This document shows, one piece after another, positions 27,375-35,112 of a stretch of DNA of 49,558 nucleotides. The stretch lies in assembly GCA_001725415.1 (NCBI GenBank), contig MEGH01000032.1:1-49558 (forward strand), read 5' to 3'. The stretch comes from Pseudonocardia sp. SCN 73-27. Lineage in GTDB: Bacteria > Actinomycetota > Actinomycetes > Mycobacteriales > Pseudonocardiaceae. The position numbers and the translations under genes were made by a program. Below the pieces are notes generated by a model that did no database searches, was not told the origin of the DNA, and saw nothing but the letters and a program-made list of their open reading frames with translations. Every line of letters begins with the position of its first letter. The first letter of the stretch is position 1.

Positions 27375-28253
27375 TCAGGCCGTGCCCGTGCAGAGGGCCG
27401 TCGTCGTCAGCTCCGCGGGCGGGAGGTTCGCGGCGCTGAACCCGAAGGGCGACGCGGCTTTCAGCCAGTCGCCGGAGGTCTGCGCGGCGCTCAGCCCGGC
27501 GTCGAAGGCGGCGACCAGGTCGGTGTCCTCGCGGCGGAACGCGAACCCGCCCGCGGGCACGACCTCCCGCCCACCGATCGTCACGCGGAAGGGCCGGGTC
27601 ACCTCCAGCTGTCGGCCGGGGTTGCGGCGCAGCTCGTCGAGCAGCGAGATGCGGGTGAGCACCGCGGCGTCGACGCGTTCGTCGGCCACGGCCCGCACGA
27701 GGGTGCTCTGCCCGTCGAAGGCGGTGACGGTGTCGTCGGGCACCCCGCCGGCCTTCGCCCACGCCTGTTCGGCCGACCCGGCGAGCACGCCGAGCTGCAC
27801 GCGGCCACGGACGTCGGCGAACGAGCGCAGCCCCCGCGGGTTGCCGCGGCGCACCAGGAATGCGGGCTGGGCGACGAAGTCCGGCCGGGAGAACGCCACC
27901 CGCGCGCAGCGGTCGGGGCTGATCGTCATGCCCGCCGCGACGAGGTCGGCGTTGCCACCGACGAGGGTGTCGAGCAGCTTGTCGAACGACACCTGCACGG
28001 CCTCGATCCCGTCGACGCCCATGGCGCGCAACACGAGCCGCGCCACCTCGGGGCTCTCACCGGTGACGCGCCCGCTCGCGTCGGAGAAGCCGTAGGGCTG
28101 TTCCCCGGCGATCGCGACGCGGGCGACCCTCGACTCGCGGATGCGTTGCAGGGTGGGGGTGCCGTCGGAGCGGCCGCAGCCGGCGGCACCGCCCGCGAGC
28201 AGCGTGGCGCCGGTGGCGCCGAGGGCCACGAACAGCCGGCGTCGGGAGAGCAT
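27375..28253 (-). CDS. Second EhuB-like ABC transporter substrate-binding lipoprotein
   Basis: 292 aa from ATG 28253. Signal peptide with twin Arg (SRRRLFVALGATGATLLAGG) and lipobox AAGC. The mature part parallels the ehuB product at 24326-25222 block for block: VAIAGEQPYGFSDASGRVTG, ESPEVARLVLRAMGVDG, DLVAAGMTISPDRC, FLVRRGNPRGLRSF and a C-terminal PFGFSAANLPPAELTTTALC. It stands alone on the opposite strand, 3 bases from the end of ehuA, with no permease of its own. Most likely it delivers a related ligand to the same EhuCDA transporter. TAGGGT 8 bases upstream suggests a separate leaderless promoter. Confidence 0.85.
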   Translation of the reverse strand: MLSRRRLFVALGATGATLLAGGAAGCGRSDGTPTLQRIRESRVARVAIAGEQPYGFSDASGRVTGESPEVARLVLRAMGVDGIEAVQVSFDKLLDTLVGGNADLVAAGMTISPDRCARVAFSRPDFVAQPAFLVRRGNPRGLRSFADVRGRVQLGVLAGSAEQAWAKAGGVPDDTVTAFDGQSTLVRAVADERVDAAVLTRISLLDELRRNPGRQLEVTRPFRVTIGGREVVPAGGFAFRREDTDLVAAFDAGLSAAQTSGDWLKAASPFGFSAANLPPAELTTTALCTGTA

Positions 28254-28261
28254 CGCGGGCG

Positions 28262-28267
28262 ACCCTA
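28262..28267 (-). promoter_or_regulatory. Candidate leaderless -10 (TAGGGT) for the second EhuB-like gene
   Basis: TAGGGT on the minus strand ends 8 bases before ATG 28253. It overlaps the hexamer palindrome CCTAGG, which is also present upstream of ehuB (24239-24244). Confidence 0.45.
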
Positions 28268-28313
28268 GGCGAACCTTGCCGTCCGCGCCCGCTCCGGGAG
28301 CGGGTCAGAGCCC

Positions 28314-28353
28314 GTGAGTGGCAACAGTCGCTATGGCGACTGTTGCCACTCAC
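28314..28353. repeat. Dispersed palindrome, family P2, copy 1
   Basis: Perfect 18-bp arms (28314-28331 and 28336-28353; GTGAGTGGCAACAGTCGC and complement) around TATG. The acyl-CoA ligase stop codon (28350-28352) lies inside it, so it can act as that gene's terminator. A related element is at 35469-35524. Confidence 0.85.
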
Positions 28354-29804
28354 GAGGGTTCGTGAAGGTCGTGGTGGGCGACCTTGCCGCTCGCCGTCAA
28401 CGGGAGCGCGTCGCGGAGATGGATGCGGGCGGGGAGCTTGTAGGCGGCGATGCGGTCGGCGAGGAACGCGGTGAGCGCGTCGGCGGACAGCGTCCGGCCC
28501 GGGCGCAGCACCACGAACGCGACGGGGACCTGGCCCTCCTCGGCATCCGGCGCGGCCACGACCGCCGACGTGGCGACGTCCGGGTGCTCGTCGATCGCCG
28601 ACTCCACCTCGCCCGGGGTGATCTTCGACGTCCGTCGCACGATGAGGTCCTTGAGCCGCCCCCGGAACCACCACACGCCCCCGGCGTCGGGCTCGCCGAG
28701 GTCGCCGGTGTGCAGCCAGCCGTCGGCCAGCGAGGCACGGGTCAGCGGCTCGTCGTCCCAGTAGCCGGTCATGAGCATCGGGCCGCGGACGAGGATCTCG
28801 CCGGTCGCGGGATCGGTGCGCAGCTCGGCACCGCCGACGGGCACGCCGATGCAGCCGTCGCGGTCGGTGCGCGGGGTGCGCTGGACTGTCAGCCAGATCG
28901 CCTCGGTCATGCCGTAGCCGACGGCGATCGGGCGGTCGGCGACCGCGAGGAAGTCGCGTTGCAGCGCGGCGGGGACGGTGTCGCCGCCGGTGTAGACGCC
29001 GCGCAGCGAGGAGAACCGGTCGGCACCGGCGCGCGGATCGCGGACGACCTGGGCGAGCAGGTCGATGTGGGTGCAGACGAGCGTCGGCCGGTGGGTGAGC
29101 AGGCCCTCGACGTAGGTGTCGAGGTCGAAGCCGTCGTAGAGGGCGACGGTGCCGCCGCCGAGCAGCGTCGTCAGGGTGCCGATGAATCCGCTGACGTGCA
29201 CCTGGGGCTCGCAGACCTGCGTGACGTCGTCCGGGCCGACGTCGCCCATCGCCTCCGACGTGCTCGTCAGCATCGCGAGCGCCGAGCGCTGCGAGTGCAC
29301 GACGCCCTTCGGCGCGGCCGTCGATCCGGAGGTGAAGAACATGACCGCGGGGGCGTCGGGGTCGGGTGCGGGCGGCGCGGGGTCGTCGTCCTCGGGGAGC
29401 CCGGTGCCGTCGACGACGACCTGCTCCACCCCGGCGAGGACGGCCGGGTCGACGCGCGCAAGGAGCGGCAGCCGGGACTCGTGCACCACCAGCCACGACG
29501 GCCGGGCCCGCCGCAGCGCGCGCTCGATCTCGGGTGGGGCGAAGCGGGAGTTGAGCGGCGTCGCGACGGCCCCGGCGGCGAAGCAGGCCAGGTAGGTCAT
29601 GACGGTCGACGGGCTGTTGGGCAGCATCATCGCGACGCGCTCGCCCGCGGCCCCGGCGGCGTGCAGCCGCCCGGCGAACGCGCCCGCGGTCGCGGCCAGC
29701 TCGCCGTAGGTGAACCGGCGCTTCCCGTGGGCCAGCGCGACCCGGTCGGGGTCACGGCGTGCGTGCGGACCGATGAGATCGGCGAGTGTCCCGTCGCTGG
29801 TCAC
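28350..29804 (-). CDS. Acyl-CoA synthetase / AMP-dependent ligase (ANL superfamily)
   Basis: 484 aa from GTG 29804. Activates a carboxylic acid to acyl-AMP and then the CoA thioester. The ATP motif is MFFTSGSTAAPKGVVHS, the A5 motif is VGYGMTEAIWL, the A7-A8 region is DGWLHTGDLGEP and RLKDLIVRRTSKITPGEVES, and the catalytic lysine is in LPLTASGKVAHHDL near the C-terminus. Rather short for a fatty-acyl ligase (~500-550 aa). Substrate not predictable; the crotonase-fold gene upstream, 73 bases away on the same strand, suggests an acyl-CoA degradation or modification module. The 3' end lies in a P2 palindrome. Confidence 0.9.
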   Translation of the reverse strand: MTSDGTLADLIGPHARRDPDRVALAHGKRRFTYGELAATAGAFAGRLHAAGAAGERVAMMLPNSPSTVMTYLACFAAGAVATPLNSRFAPPEIERALRRARPSWLVVHESRLPLLARVDPAVLAGVEQVVVDGTGLPEDDDPAPPAPDPDAPAVMFFTSGSTAAPKGVVHSQRSALAMLTSTSEAMGDVGPDDVTQVCEPQVHVSGFIGTLTTLLGGGTVALYDGFDLDTYVEGLLTHRPTLVCTHIDLLAQVVRDPRAGADRFSSLRGVYTGGDTVPAALQRDFLAVADRPIAVGYGMTEAIWLTVQRTPRTDRDGCIGVPVGGAELRTDPATGEILVRGPMLMTGYWDDEPLTRASLADGWLHTGDLGEPDAGGVWWFRGRLKDLIVRRTSKITPGEVESAIDEHPDVATSAVVAAPDAEEGQVPVAFVVLRPGRTLSADALTAFLADRIAAYKLPARIHLRDALPLTASGKVAHHDLHEPS

Positions 29805-29877
29805 GGGCGCAATCCTGGCGGGCGGACCGGCCCGGGATCAGCCGCCGTCCGTGTCACGGTGCCCGGAACCCGCGCGG

Positions 29878-30651
29878 TCAGTCGGTCCAGGCCGGGTGCC
29901 GCTTCTCCAGGAACGCGGCCATTCCCTCCTTGGCCCCCGGCGACTGCGACATCGACGCCATGACCTCGACGGCGATCCCGTAGGCGTCGTCCTCGGGGCG
30001 GTCGAGCTGGCTGTAGAGCGTCTGCTTGCCGACGGCCTTGCCGAACCGGCTGCCCCGCGTCGCGCGGGCCAGGAGGTCGTCGACGCGGGTGTCGAGCTCG
30101 TCGTCGGGGACCGCGTAGTTGACCAGGCCCCAGTCGGCGGCGGTGGCGGCGTCGACGACGTCGCCGGTGAGCGCCATCTCCATCAACCGCTTGCGGCCGA
30201 CGTTGCGCGCCACCGGCACCGCGGGCGTGTGGCAGAACCAGCCACCCTTGCCGCCCGGCAGTGCGAAGCCCGCGGACTCGGCGGCCACGGCGAGGTCGCA
30301 GGTGGCGACGAGCTGGCAGCCCGCGGCCGTCGCCAGCGCGTGGACGCGGGCGATCACCACCTGCGGCACCGACTCGATGGTGCGCATCAGCCGCGTGCAC
30401 AGCTGCAGCAGGTCGCGGACGCCGGCCAGGTCGCGGGAGGCGACGTCGGCGAAGTCGTGGCCGGCGGAGAAGACCTTGCCCTCCGCGCCGAGCACGATGC
30501 CCGTTGCGTCGGACTCCCCGGCCTCGGTGAAGGCGCGCAGCAGCTCGCGCAGGTGCGCCTCGGACAGCGCGTTGCGCCGCTCGGGCCGGTTCATCGTGAT
30601 CCGGACGGTGTCCCCGTCCTGTTTGACGAGCAGGTACTCGTAGTCCGCCAT
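29878..30651 (-). CDS. Enoyl-CoA hydratase/isomerase family protein, ECHDC3-like
   Basis: 257 aa from ATG 30651. Crotonase fold with the first oxyanion-hole segment FSAGHDFADV and the second ALATAAGCQLVATCDLAVA. The two acid/base glutamates of classical enoyl-CoA hydratase (the Glu of GGGCE and the Glu of QPE) are absent: Gln stands in AAGCQL and Gly in FALPGG. AAGCQLVATCD and GGWFCHTPAVPVAR match what I recall of the vertebrate ECHDC3 group, so another acyl-CoA reaction (isomerase, hydrolase or unknown) is likely. Probable operon with the downstream acyl-CoA ligase. TACCGT 6 bases upstream suggests a leaderless message divergent from the TetR gene. Confidence 0.88.
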   Translation of the reverse strand: MADYEYLLVKQDGDTVRITMNRPERRNALSEAHLRELLRAFTEAGESDATGIVLGAEGKVFSAGHDFADVASRDLAGVRDLLQLCTRLMRTIESVPQVVIARVHALATAAGCQLVATCDLAVAAESAGFALPGGKGGWFCHTPAVPVARNVGRKRLMEMALTGDVVDAATAADWGLVNYAVPDDELDTRVDDLLARATRGSRFGKAVGKQTLYSQLDRPEDDAYGIAVEVMASMSQSPGAKEGMAAFLEKRHPAWTD

Positions 30652-30657
30652 GCCGCG

Positions 30658-30663
30658 ACGGTA
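30658..30663 (-). promoter_or_regulatory. Candidate leaderless -10 (TACCGT) for the ECHDC3-like gene
   Basis: TACCGT on the minus strand ends 6 bases before ATG 30651. It lies 5 bases from the -35 of the opposing TetR promoter, so the two polymerase sites overlap within a 52-base spacer. Confidence 0.5.
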
Positions 30664-30668
30664 CGACG

Positions 30669-30697
30669 TTGCAGGGAGTCGATCCAGGGCCTACTGT
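30669..30697 (+). promoter_or_regulatory. Leaderless promoter of the TetR-P450 pair
   Basis: TTGCAG (30669-30674), exactly 17 bases, then TACTGT (30692-30697), with ATG 30704 starting 6 bases later. This is the best -35/-10 pair in the window. It overlaps the promoter of the divergent gene, so a regulator bound here would control both directions. Confidence 0.6.
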
Positions 30698-30703
30698 GAC
30701 CGC

Positions 30704-31426
30704 ATGACCGGAAGCGCCAATCCAGTCATCGCGTCAACCGATGCGAGGCTCGAACGCGTGCTCGACGCAGCGGCCGACCTGCTCGTGCGGTGGGGCTACC
30801 AACGCGTCACGGTCGAGGACGTCGCTCGCCACGCCGGCATCGGCAAGGGCACCGTCTACCTGCACTTCCGCACCAAGGACGCCCTGTTCCTGACCGTCCT
30901 GCTGCGCAGCCACCACCACGTCGTGGCCCGGATGGCCGACCGGATGGCCGCCGAGCCGGCCGAGGTGCTGCCCAGCCGGATGACGGCGTCGGTCTACCGG
31001 GACCTCGCCGACGACGCGGTCGTCCGGCCGCTGTACCTGGGCGACCCGGAGGTGCTGGGCCGGCTCGCGCACGAGGCCGCCGCCACGCTGGGGGAGCTGG
31101 GCGGCAAGCGCGACGTGGCGTCGCGACGGCTGTTCGGGCTGCTGCGCGACGCGGGTGCGCTGCGCACCGACCTCGCCGTCGAGGAGCAGGAGTACGTCCT
31201 GCGCGCGGTCGCGACCGGCTTCATGTTCGTCGACTCGCTGCCCGCGCCCGAGCTCACCGTCGACCGCGACCGGCGGGCCGCCCTGATCGCGTACTCGATC
31301 GCCGCGGCCATCGAGGAACCCGGCGCCGCCGCGCGGGCCGGGGCCGTTGCGCCGCAGGCCGTCGCGATGTTCCGGGAGCTGGCGGCCGACATGGACGAGG
31401 AGTGGCGGCGGCGCGTCCGCCGATGA
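30704..31426 (+). CDS. TetR family transcriptional regulator
   Basis: 240 aa from ATG 30704, chosen because the -10 ends 6 bases earlier. HTH: VLDAAADLLVRWGYQRVTVE, DVARHAGIGKGTVYLHFRTK, DALFLTVLLRS. The C-terminal ligand domain is not assignable to a named subclass. It is divergent from the crotonase-fold/acyl-CoA ligase pair and precedes a P450 by 12 bases on the same strand, so it most likely autoregulates and represses both arms in response to a small lipid or acyl-CoA ligand (inference). Confidence 0.92.
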   Translation: MTGSANPVIASTDARLERVLDAAADLLVRWGYQRVTVEDVARHAGIGKGTVYLHFRTKDALFLTVLLRSHHHVVARMADRMAAEPAEVLPSRMTASVYRDLADDAVVRPLYLGDPEVLGRLAHEAAATLGELGGKRDVASRRLFGLLRDAGALRTDLAVEEQEYVLRAVATGFMFVDSLPAPELTVDRDRRAALIAYSIAAAIEEPGAAARAGAVAPQAVAMFRELAADMDEEWRRRVRR

Positions 31427-31438
31427 GTTGGGGGAGAG

Positions 31439-32683
31439 ATGACTGTCACCGATCTGACCACACCCGAGTTCGTCACCGACCCGTACCACGCGTACGGGCG
31501 CATGCGGGAGGAAGCGCCCGTCCTGCGCGCCACGTTCTTCGGCGGCGCACCCGTCTGGGTCGTCACCCGCTACGACGACGTCCGCGCCGTCCTCGGTGAC
31601 CCGACGCGGTTCGTCAACGACCCGGCCGCCGTGCCGGGCAGCGGCGCCGCCGACCTCAAGCGCGACGCCATGGTGCAGATCGGCATCCCCGAGGACCTGC
31701 TGCACTACCTGACCGACAGCATCATCAGCGCCGACGGGGCCCACCACACCCGGCTGCGCAAGCTCGTCTCCCGCGCGTTCACGGTCCGTCGCGTCGGGGA
31801 GCTGCGGCCGCGGGTCGAGGCGATCACCGGTGAGCTGCTCGACCGGCTCGAGAAGCTCGGTGCCGGGGGCACGCCGGTCGACCTCGTCGAGGAGTTCGCC
31901 TACCCGCTGCCGATCACGGTCATCTGCGAGCTCGTCGGCATCCCGGAGGCCGACCGGGAGTCGTGGCACGTCTGGAGCCAGGACCTCGCCACGATGGACC
32001 GCGAGCGCATCCCGACGGCGTTGCGCGACATGGTCGACCACATCCTGGGGCTCGTCGCGCGTCGTCGCGCCGAACCCGCCGACGACCTGCTCACCGCGCT
32101 CGTGCGCGTCGCCGACTCCGACGGCGACCGGCTCTCCGACGACGAGCTCGTCACGATGGTCCTGTCGCTGGTCATCGCCGGTCACGAGACGACGGCGCAC
32201 CTCGTCTCCAACGCCGTCGTCGCGCTGCTGACCCGGCCCGACCAGCTCGCCGCCCTGCGTGCGGACCCCGAGCTGTGGCCGGGCGCGATCGCGGAGCTGA
32301 TGCGGCGCATCGGCCCGGTGCAGTTCGCGTCGACGCGCTACGCCCTGGCCGACACCGAGCTGGGCGGCGTCACGATCAAGGCAGGGGAGGGGCTGCAGCC
32401 CGCACTCGTCGCCGCCAACTCCGACCCGCGGGAGTTCGACGACCCCGAGCGTCTCGACGTCGCCCGCCGCGCAGGCGAGCGCGGCGAGGGGCACGTCGGC
32501 TTCGGGTTCGGGCCGCACTACTGCCTGGGCGCGGCGCTGGCCCGGCAGGAGGGGGAGGTGGCGCTGCGCGCGCTCGTCGACCGTTTCCCCGACCTGGCGC
32601 TGGCCGTCGACCCGGGTGAGCTCGTCTGGCTGCCGGTGCCGGGGATGCGCCGGCTGCAGGCGGTGCCGCTGCGGCTGAGCTGA
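31439..32683 (+). CDS. Cytochrome P450 (CYP107-like bacterial class I)
   Basis: 414 aa from ATG 31439, ribosome-binding site GGGGGAG. Heme monooxygenase with the I-helix oxygen-activation motif AGHETT, the K-helix ExxR in ELMRRIG and the heme-Cys loop FGFGPHYCLGAALAR. Substrate unknown. No ferredoxin or reductase gene is nearby, so electrons must come from a partner encoded elsewhere. Co-transcribed with the TetR gene 12 bases upstream. A 58-bp palindrome follows 6 bases after the stop. Confidence 0.94.
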   Translation: MTVTDLTTPEFVTDPYHAYGRMREEAPVLRATFFGGAPVWVVTRYDDVRAVLGDPTRFVNDPAAVPGSGAADLKRDAMVQIGIPEDLLHYLTDSIISADGAHHTRLRKLVSRAFTVRRVGELRPRVEAITGELLDRLEKLGAGGTPVDLVEEFAYPLPITVICELVGIPEADRESWHVWSQDLATMDRERIPTALRDMVDHILGLVARRRAEPADDLLTALVRVADSDGDRLSDDELVTMVLSLVIAGHETTAHLVSNAVVALLTRPDQLAALRADPELWPGAIAELMRRIGPVQFASTRYALADTELGGVTIKAGEGLQPALVAANSDPREFDDPERLDVARRAGERGEGHVGFGFGPHYCLGAALARQEGEVALRALVDRFPDLALAVDPGELVWLPVPGMRRLQAVPLRLS

Positions 32684-32689
32684 GAACAC

Positions 32690-32747
32690 CCGCGCGCAAC
32701 CTCACGGTCGTGATCGGGCCGTCGGACAGCAGTGAGGTTGTGCGCGG
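32690..32747. repeat. Dispersed 58-bp palindromic element, family P1, copy B
   Basis: 16-base arms (32690-32705 and 32732-32747, one G-T mismatch) around a 26-base centre, with the same arm, centre and total length as copy A at 4939-4996. It sits between the convergent ends of the P450 gene and the DUF4232 gene, the same type of context as copy A. Confidence 0.8.
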
Positions 32748-32762
32748 ATCTTTCGACGAGGG

Positions 32763-33347
32763 TCAGCCCTGCGAGCCCGCGGCCACCGGGTCGATGAACG
32801 TTCCGGGGCGGGTGGCGCCGTCCTGGCGCTGCACCGCACCACCGGGCCACCCGACCATCGCGGACCGGGTCTCGTCGGGCGGGGTCACGGCCATCTCGGT
32901 CGGCGTCCAGCCCGCGCCGTCCTGCGGCGGGAGCCAGGTGATCGTCGTGTGCGCGGTGGCGCCGGGGGCGAGCTTCACCGTCGACGGCGTCTTCGCCGAC
33001 CGGGGAAGCGAGTAGGTCGGCCCGAACGTGGGGTCGTTCGGCCCCTTGAGGTCGACGCCACCGAAGCCGGTCATCGTGCACTCCTTGGACGGCGTGTTCG
33101 TCCACACCACGGCCGTGTGCCGCTGGCCGGCCTCGCCGGTGGTGGCGCCCAGGGTGGCCTTGAGGTCGGCGAGGACGCACTTGGCGACGCCGCCACCGCT
33201 CGCGTGGGTGGTCGCGGCGGCCGCGCTCGTCGTCGGCGCGGCGGTGGGGGTCTGGGTGGGCGTCGTCGCGGAACCGCCCCCGCACCCGGCGAGCAGGGCG
33301 GCCCCTGCCACGGCGACGGCGACGAGCGGGAGGCGCAAGATCGACAT
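32763..33347 (-). CDS. DUF4232 domain-containing lipoprotein
   Basis: 194 aa from ATG 33347. Lipoprotein signal MSILRLPLVAVAVAGAALLA with lipobox LAGC, then a Gly/Thr/Pro/Ala-rich linker (TTPTQTPTAAPTTSAAAATT) and a DUF4232 domain: CVLADLKATLGATTGEAGQR, the TNTPSKECTMTGFGGVDL core with its second Cys, and LPPQDGAGWTPTEMAV near the end. Cell-envelope protein of unknown function, common in Actinobacteria; two Cys probably form a disulfide. CACCCT ends 7 bases before the start, a weak leaderless -10. Confidence 0.86.
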   Translation of the reverse strand: MSILRLPLVAVAVAGAALLAGCGGGSATTPTQTPTAAPTTSAAAATTHASGGGVAKCVLADLKATLGATTGEAGQRHTAVVWTNTPSKECTMTGFGGVDLKGPNDPTFGPTYSLPRSAKTPSTVKLAPGATAHTTITWLPPQDGAGWTPTEMAVTPPDETRSAMVGWPGGAVQRQDGATRPGTFIDPVAAGSQG

Positions 33348-33415
33348 GCGGCACAGGGTGATGCGTGTGCGCTGCGGACGCCAGTGGGAACACCCGAACG
33401 AATGGCGGGCCGGGT

Positions 33416-33421
33416 TACCGT
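33416..33421 (+). promoter_or_regulatory. Candidate leaderless -10 (TACCGT) for the methyltransferase gene
   Basis: TACCGT ends 6 bases before GTG 33428. The gene has no ribosome-binding site. Confidence 0.45.
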
Positions 33422-33427
33422 CGGGGT

Positions 33428-34177
33428 GTGGCCGACGATCGCGCGACGTCCTTCGGGTCGATCGCCCACGAGTACGACCGGCTGCGCCCGTCGCCGTCGC
33501 CCGAGGCGATCGCGTGGGTCGTCCCACCGGGGTGCGCGGTCGCCGTCGACCTCGCCGCGGGCACGGGCCTGTTCACCCGTGCCCTGGCCGCGGCGGTCCC
33601 GGAGGTCGTCGCGGTCGAGCCGGACGCGCGGATGCGGGAGGTGCTCGTCGGCCGGTCGCCGGGCATCCGTGCGCTGGAGGGCACCGGCGAGGCGATCCCG
33701 CTTCCCGACGCGAGCGCCGACCTGGTGACGGTGTCGTCGGCATGGCACTGGCTCGACCCCGAGCGGGCGTGGCCCGAGATCGCCCGGGTGCTGCGCCCGG
33801 GCGGGCGGCTCGCGGTCGCGCGCACCGGCCGGGACAAGCACGTCGAGTGGACGCAGGAGGTGCACGCGCTGCGCCGGTCGCTCGACCGCGACCGCGACCG
33901 GCGTTCCCACGACGTCGTGCTGCCGGAGGGGTCGCCGTTCGGGCCGCTGGAGTACGCCGAGTTCACGACGGTGCAGCGGATGTCGGTCGACGACGTGCTC
34001 GGCTCGCTCGCGACCTACAGCGGCGCGATCACCGCGTCGGACGACGACCGGGCCACCTGGCTGGCGGCCGCCCGGGAGGTGCTGGAGCGGCACTTCCCGG
34101 GCGCGACCGAGATCGACGTCCCCATGCGGTCCGAGGTGAACAGGACCGACCTGCGCCTCAGCCCAGGGCGTTCTTGA
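33428..34177 (+). CDS. Class I SAM-dependent methyltransferase
   Basis: 249 aa from GTG 33428. N-terminal FGSIAHEYDRLRPSPSPEAI is typical of the methyltransferase-11 (UbiE-like) group. SAM-binding motif I is VDLAAGTGLFTRALA, motif II GEAIPLPDASADLVTVSSAW, then HWLDPERAWPEIARVLRPGG. No product can be named; related proteins methylate small molecules. Its end overlaps the convergent qorB-like gene by 20 bases. Confidence 0.88.
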   Translation: MADDRATSFGSIAHEYDRLRPSPSPEAIAWVVPPGCAVAVDLAAGTGLFTRALAAAVPEVVAVEPDARMREVLVGRSPGIRALEGTGEAIPLPDASADLVTVSSAWHWLDPERAWPEIARVLRPGGRLAVARTGRDKHVEWTQEVHALRRSLDRDRDRRSHDVVLPEGSPFGPLEYAEFTTVQRMSVDDVLGSLATYSGAITASDDDRATWLAAAREVLERHFPGATEIDVPMRSEVNRTDLRLSPGRS

Positions 34178-34991
34178 CGGCGGTGGCCAGCGGGGTGGCC
34201 GGGCGGCCGAGCAGGCTCGCCAGGTCGTCGCCCCGGACCTCCAGGGCCCCTTCGGATGTGGCCCTGTGGACGTCGGCGAAGACCGTGGCGGCCTCCTCCG
34301 GCAGGCCCGCGCCGAGCAGGAGATCGTGGTAGTCCGCCACGCTCAGGTCGGTGTAGGCGACCTCGCGGCCGGACTGCCGCGACACCTCGGCGGCCAGCTC
34401 GGCCAGGGTGACGGACTCGCCGCCGAGCTCGTAGACCGGTTTCGGGTCGTCGAGCAGCAGTGCGGCCGCGGCGGCCTCCGCGTAGTCGCTGCGCGGGGCG
34501 ATGCTGATTCTGCCGTCGCCGGAGGCCCCGGACAGGCCGCGCTCCAGCGCGTCGGCGAGGTCGTAGTTCTCGACGTACCAGCCGTTGCGCAGGAAGGTCG
34601 TCGGCATGCCGGAGGCGGCGAGCAGCTTCTCGGTCTCGCGGTGGTCGGTGACGAGCAGCATGTCGGAGGTGTCGGCCTTCGGCGCGCTGGTGTAGACGAC
34701 CCGGCCCACCCCGGCGGCCTTCGCCGCGTCGACGACGTTGCGGTGCTGCGGGATGCGCTTGCCGACCTCGTTGCCGGACACGAACAGGACCTTGTCGGCG
34801 CCCGCGAAGGCGGCGCGCAGGCTCTCGGGATCGTCGTAGGAGGCGACCCGGGTCGGGACGCGCAGCTCGGCCAGCTTCTCACGGTTGCGGCCGGTGGCGA
34901 GGATCTCGTCGGCGGGGACGCCGCGGTCGAGCAGCGACTCGACGACGGCGCGGCCCAGGTGGCCGGTTGCTCCAGTGACGACGATGGTCAT
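34158..34991 (-). CDS. NAD(P)H:quinone oxidoreductase 2-like protein (QorB/YtfG, NmrA-type SDR)
   Basis: 277 aa from ATG 34991, ribosome-binding site GAGGAG. Atypical short-chain dehydrogenase with an N-terminal dinucleotide loop [38 protein letters not shown], and the [10 protein letters not shown] segment of the YtfG/QorB family. Expected to reduce quinones with NADPH in the cytosol. It is divergent from an HxlR-family regulator gene; the same pair occurs in E. coli (ytfG/ytfH) and Corynebacterium glutamicum (qor2/qorR), which makes quinone/electrophile control likely. It lacks the catalytic Tyr-x-x-x-Lys of classical SDRs. Confidence 0.88.
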   Translation of the reverse strand: MTIVVTGATGHLGRAVVESLLDRGVPADEILATGRNREKLAELRVPTRVASYDDPESLRAAFAGADKVLFVSGNEVGKRIPQHRNVVDAAKAAGVGRVVYTSAPKADTSDMLLVTDHRETEKLLAASGMPTTFLRNGWYVENYDLADALERGLSGASGDGRISIAPRSDYAEAAAAALLLDDPKPVYELGGESVTLAELAAEVSRQSGREVAYTDLSVADYHDLLLGAGLPEEAATVFADVHRATSEGALEVRGDDLASLLGRPATPLATAVKNALG

Positions 34992-35051
34992 GTCGGGCTC
35001 CTCAGGGGTGATCGGTACGGTCGATCTCGATCAACGCCCGAGGTCAGGCGA

Positions 35052-35108
35052 CACTTCCCATCGGAGAGTGGGCACCTTGAAGTGCTGTACACACCTGAGG
35101 GATAGTGT
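35052..35108. promoter_or_regulatory. Divergent regulatory region of the qorB/hxlR pair
   Basis: Nested dyads lie in the 121-base spacer: CACTTC (35052-35057) with GAAGTG (35079-35084), CCCA/TGGG inside it, and CACCT/AGGTG arms around 35092-35115. TAGTGT (35103-35108) is a plausible -10 for the regulator gene. These are candidate QorR-type binding sites. Confidence 0.45.
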
Positions 35109-35112
35109 CCAG

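Noticed and set aside
31439-32683. A secondary-metabolite gene cluster around the P450.
   Set aside because: No PKS, NRPS, terpene synthase or RiPP genes nearby; the neighbours are acyl-CoA enzymes and housekeeping or regulator genes.
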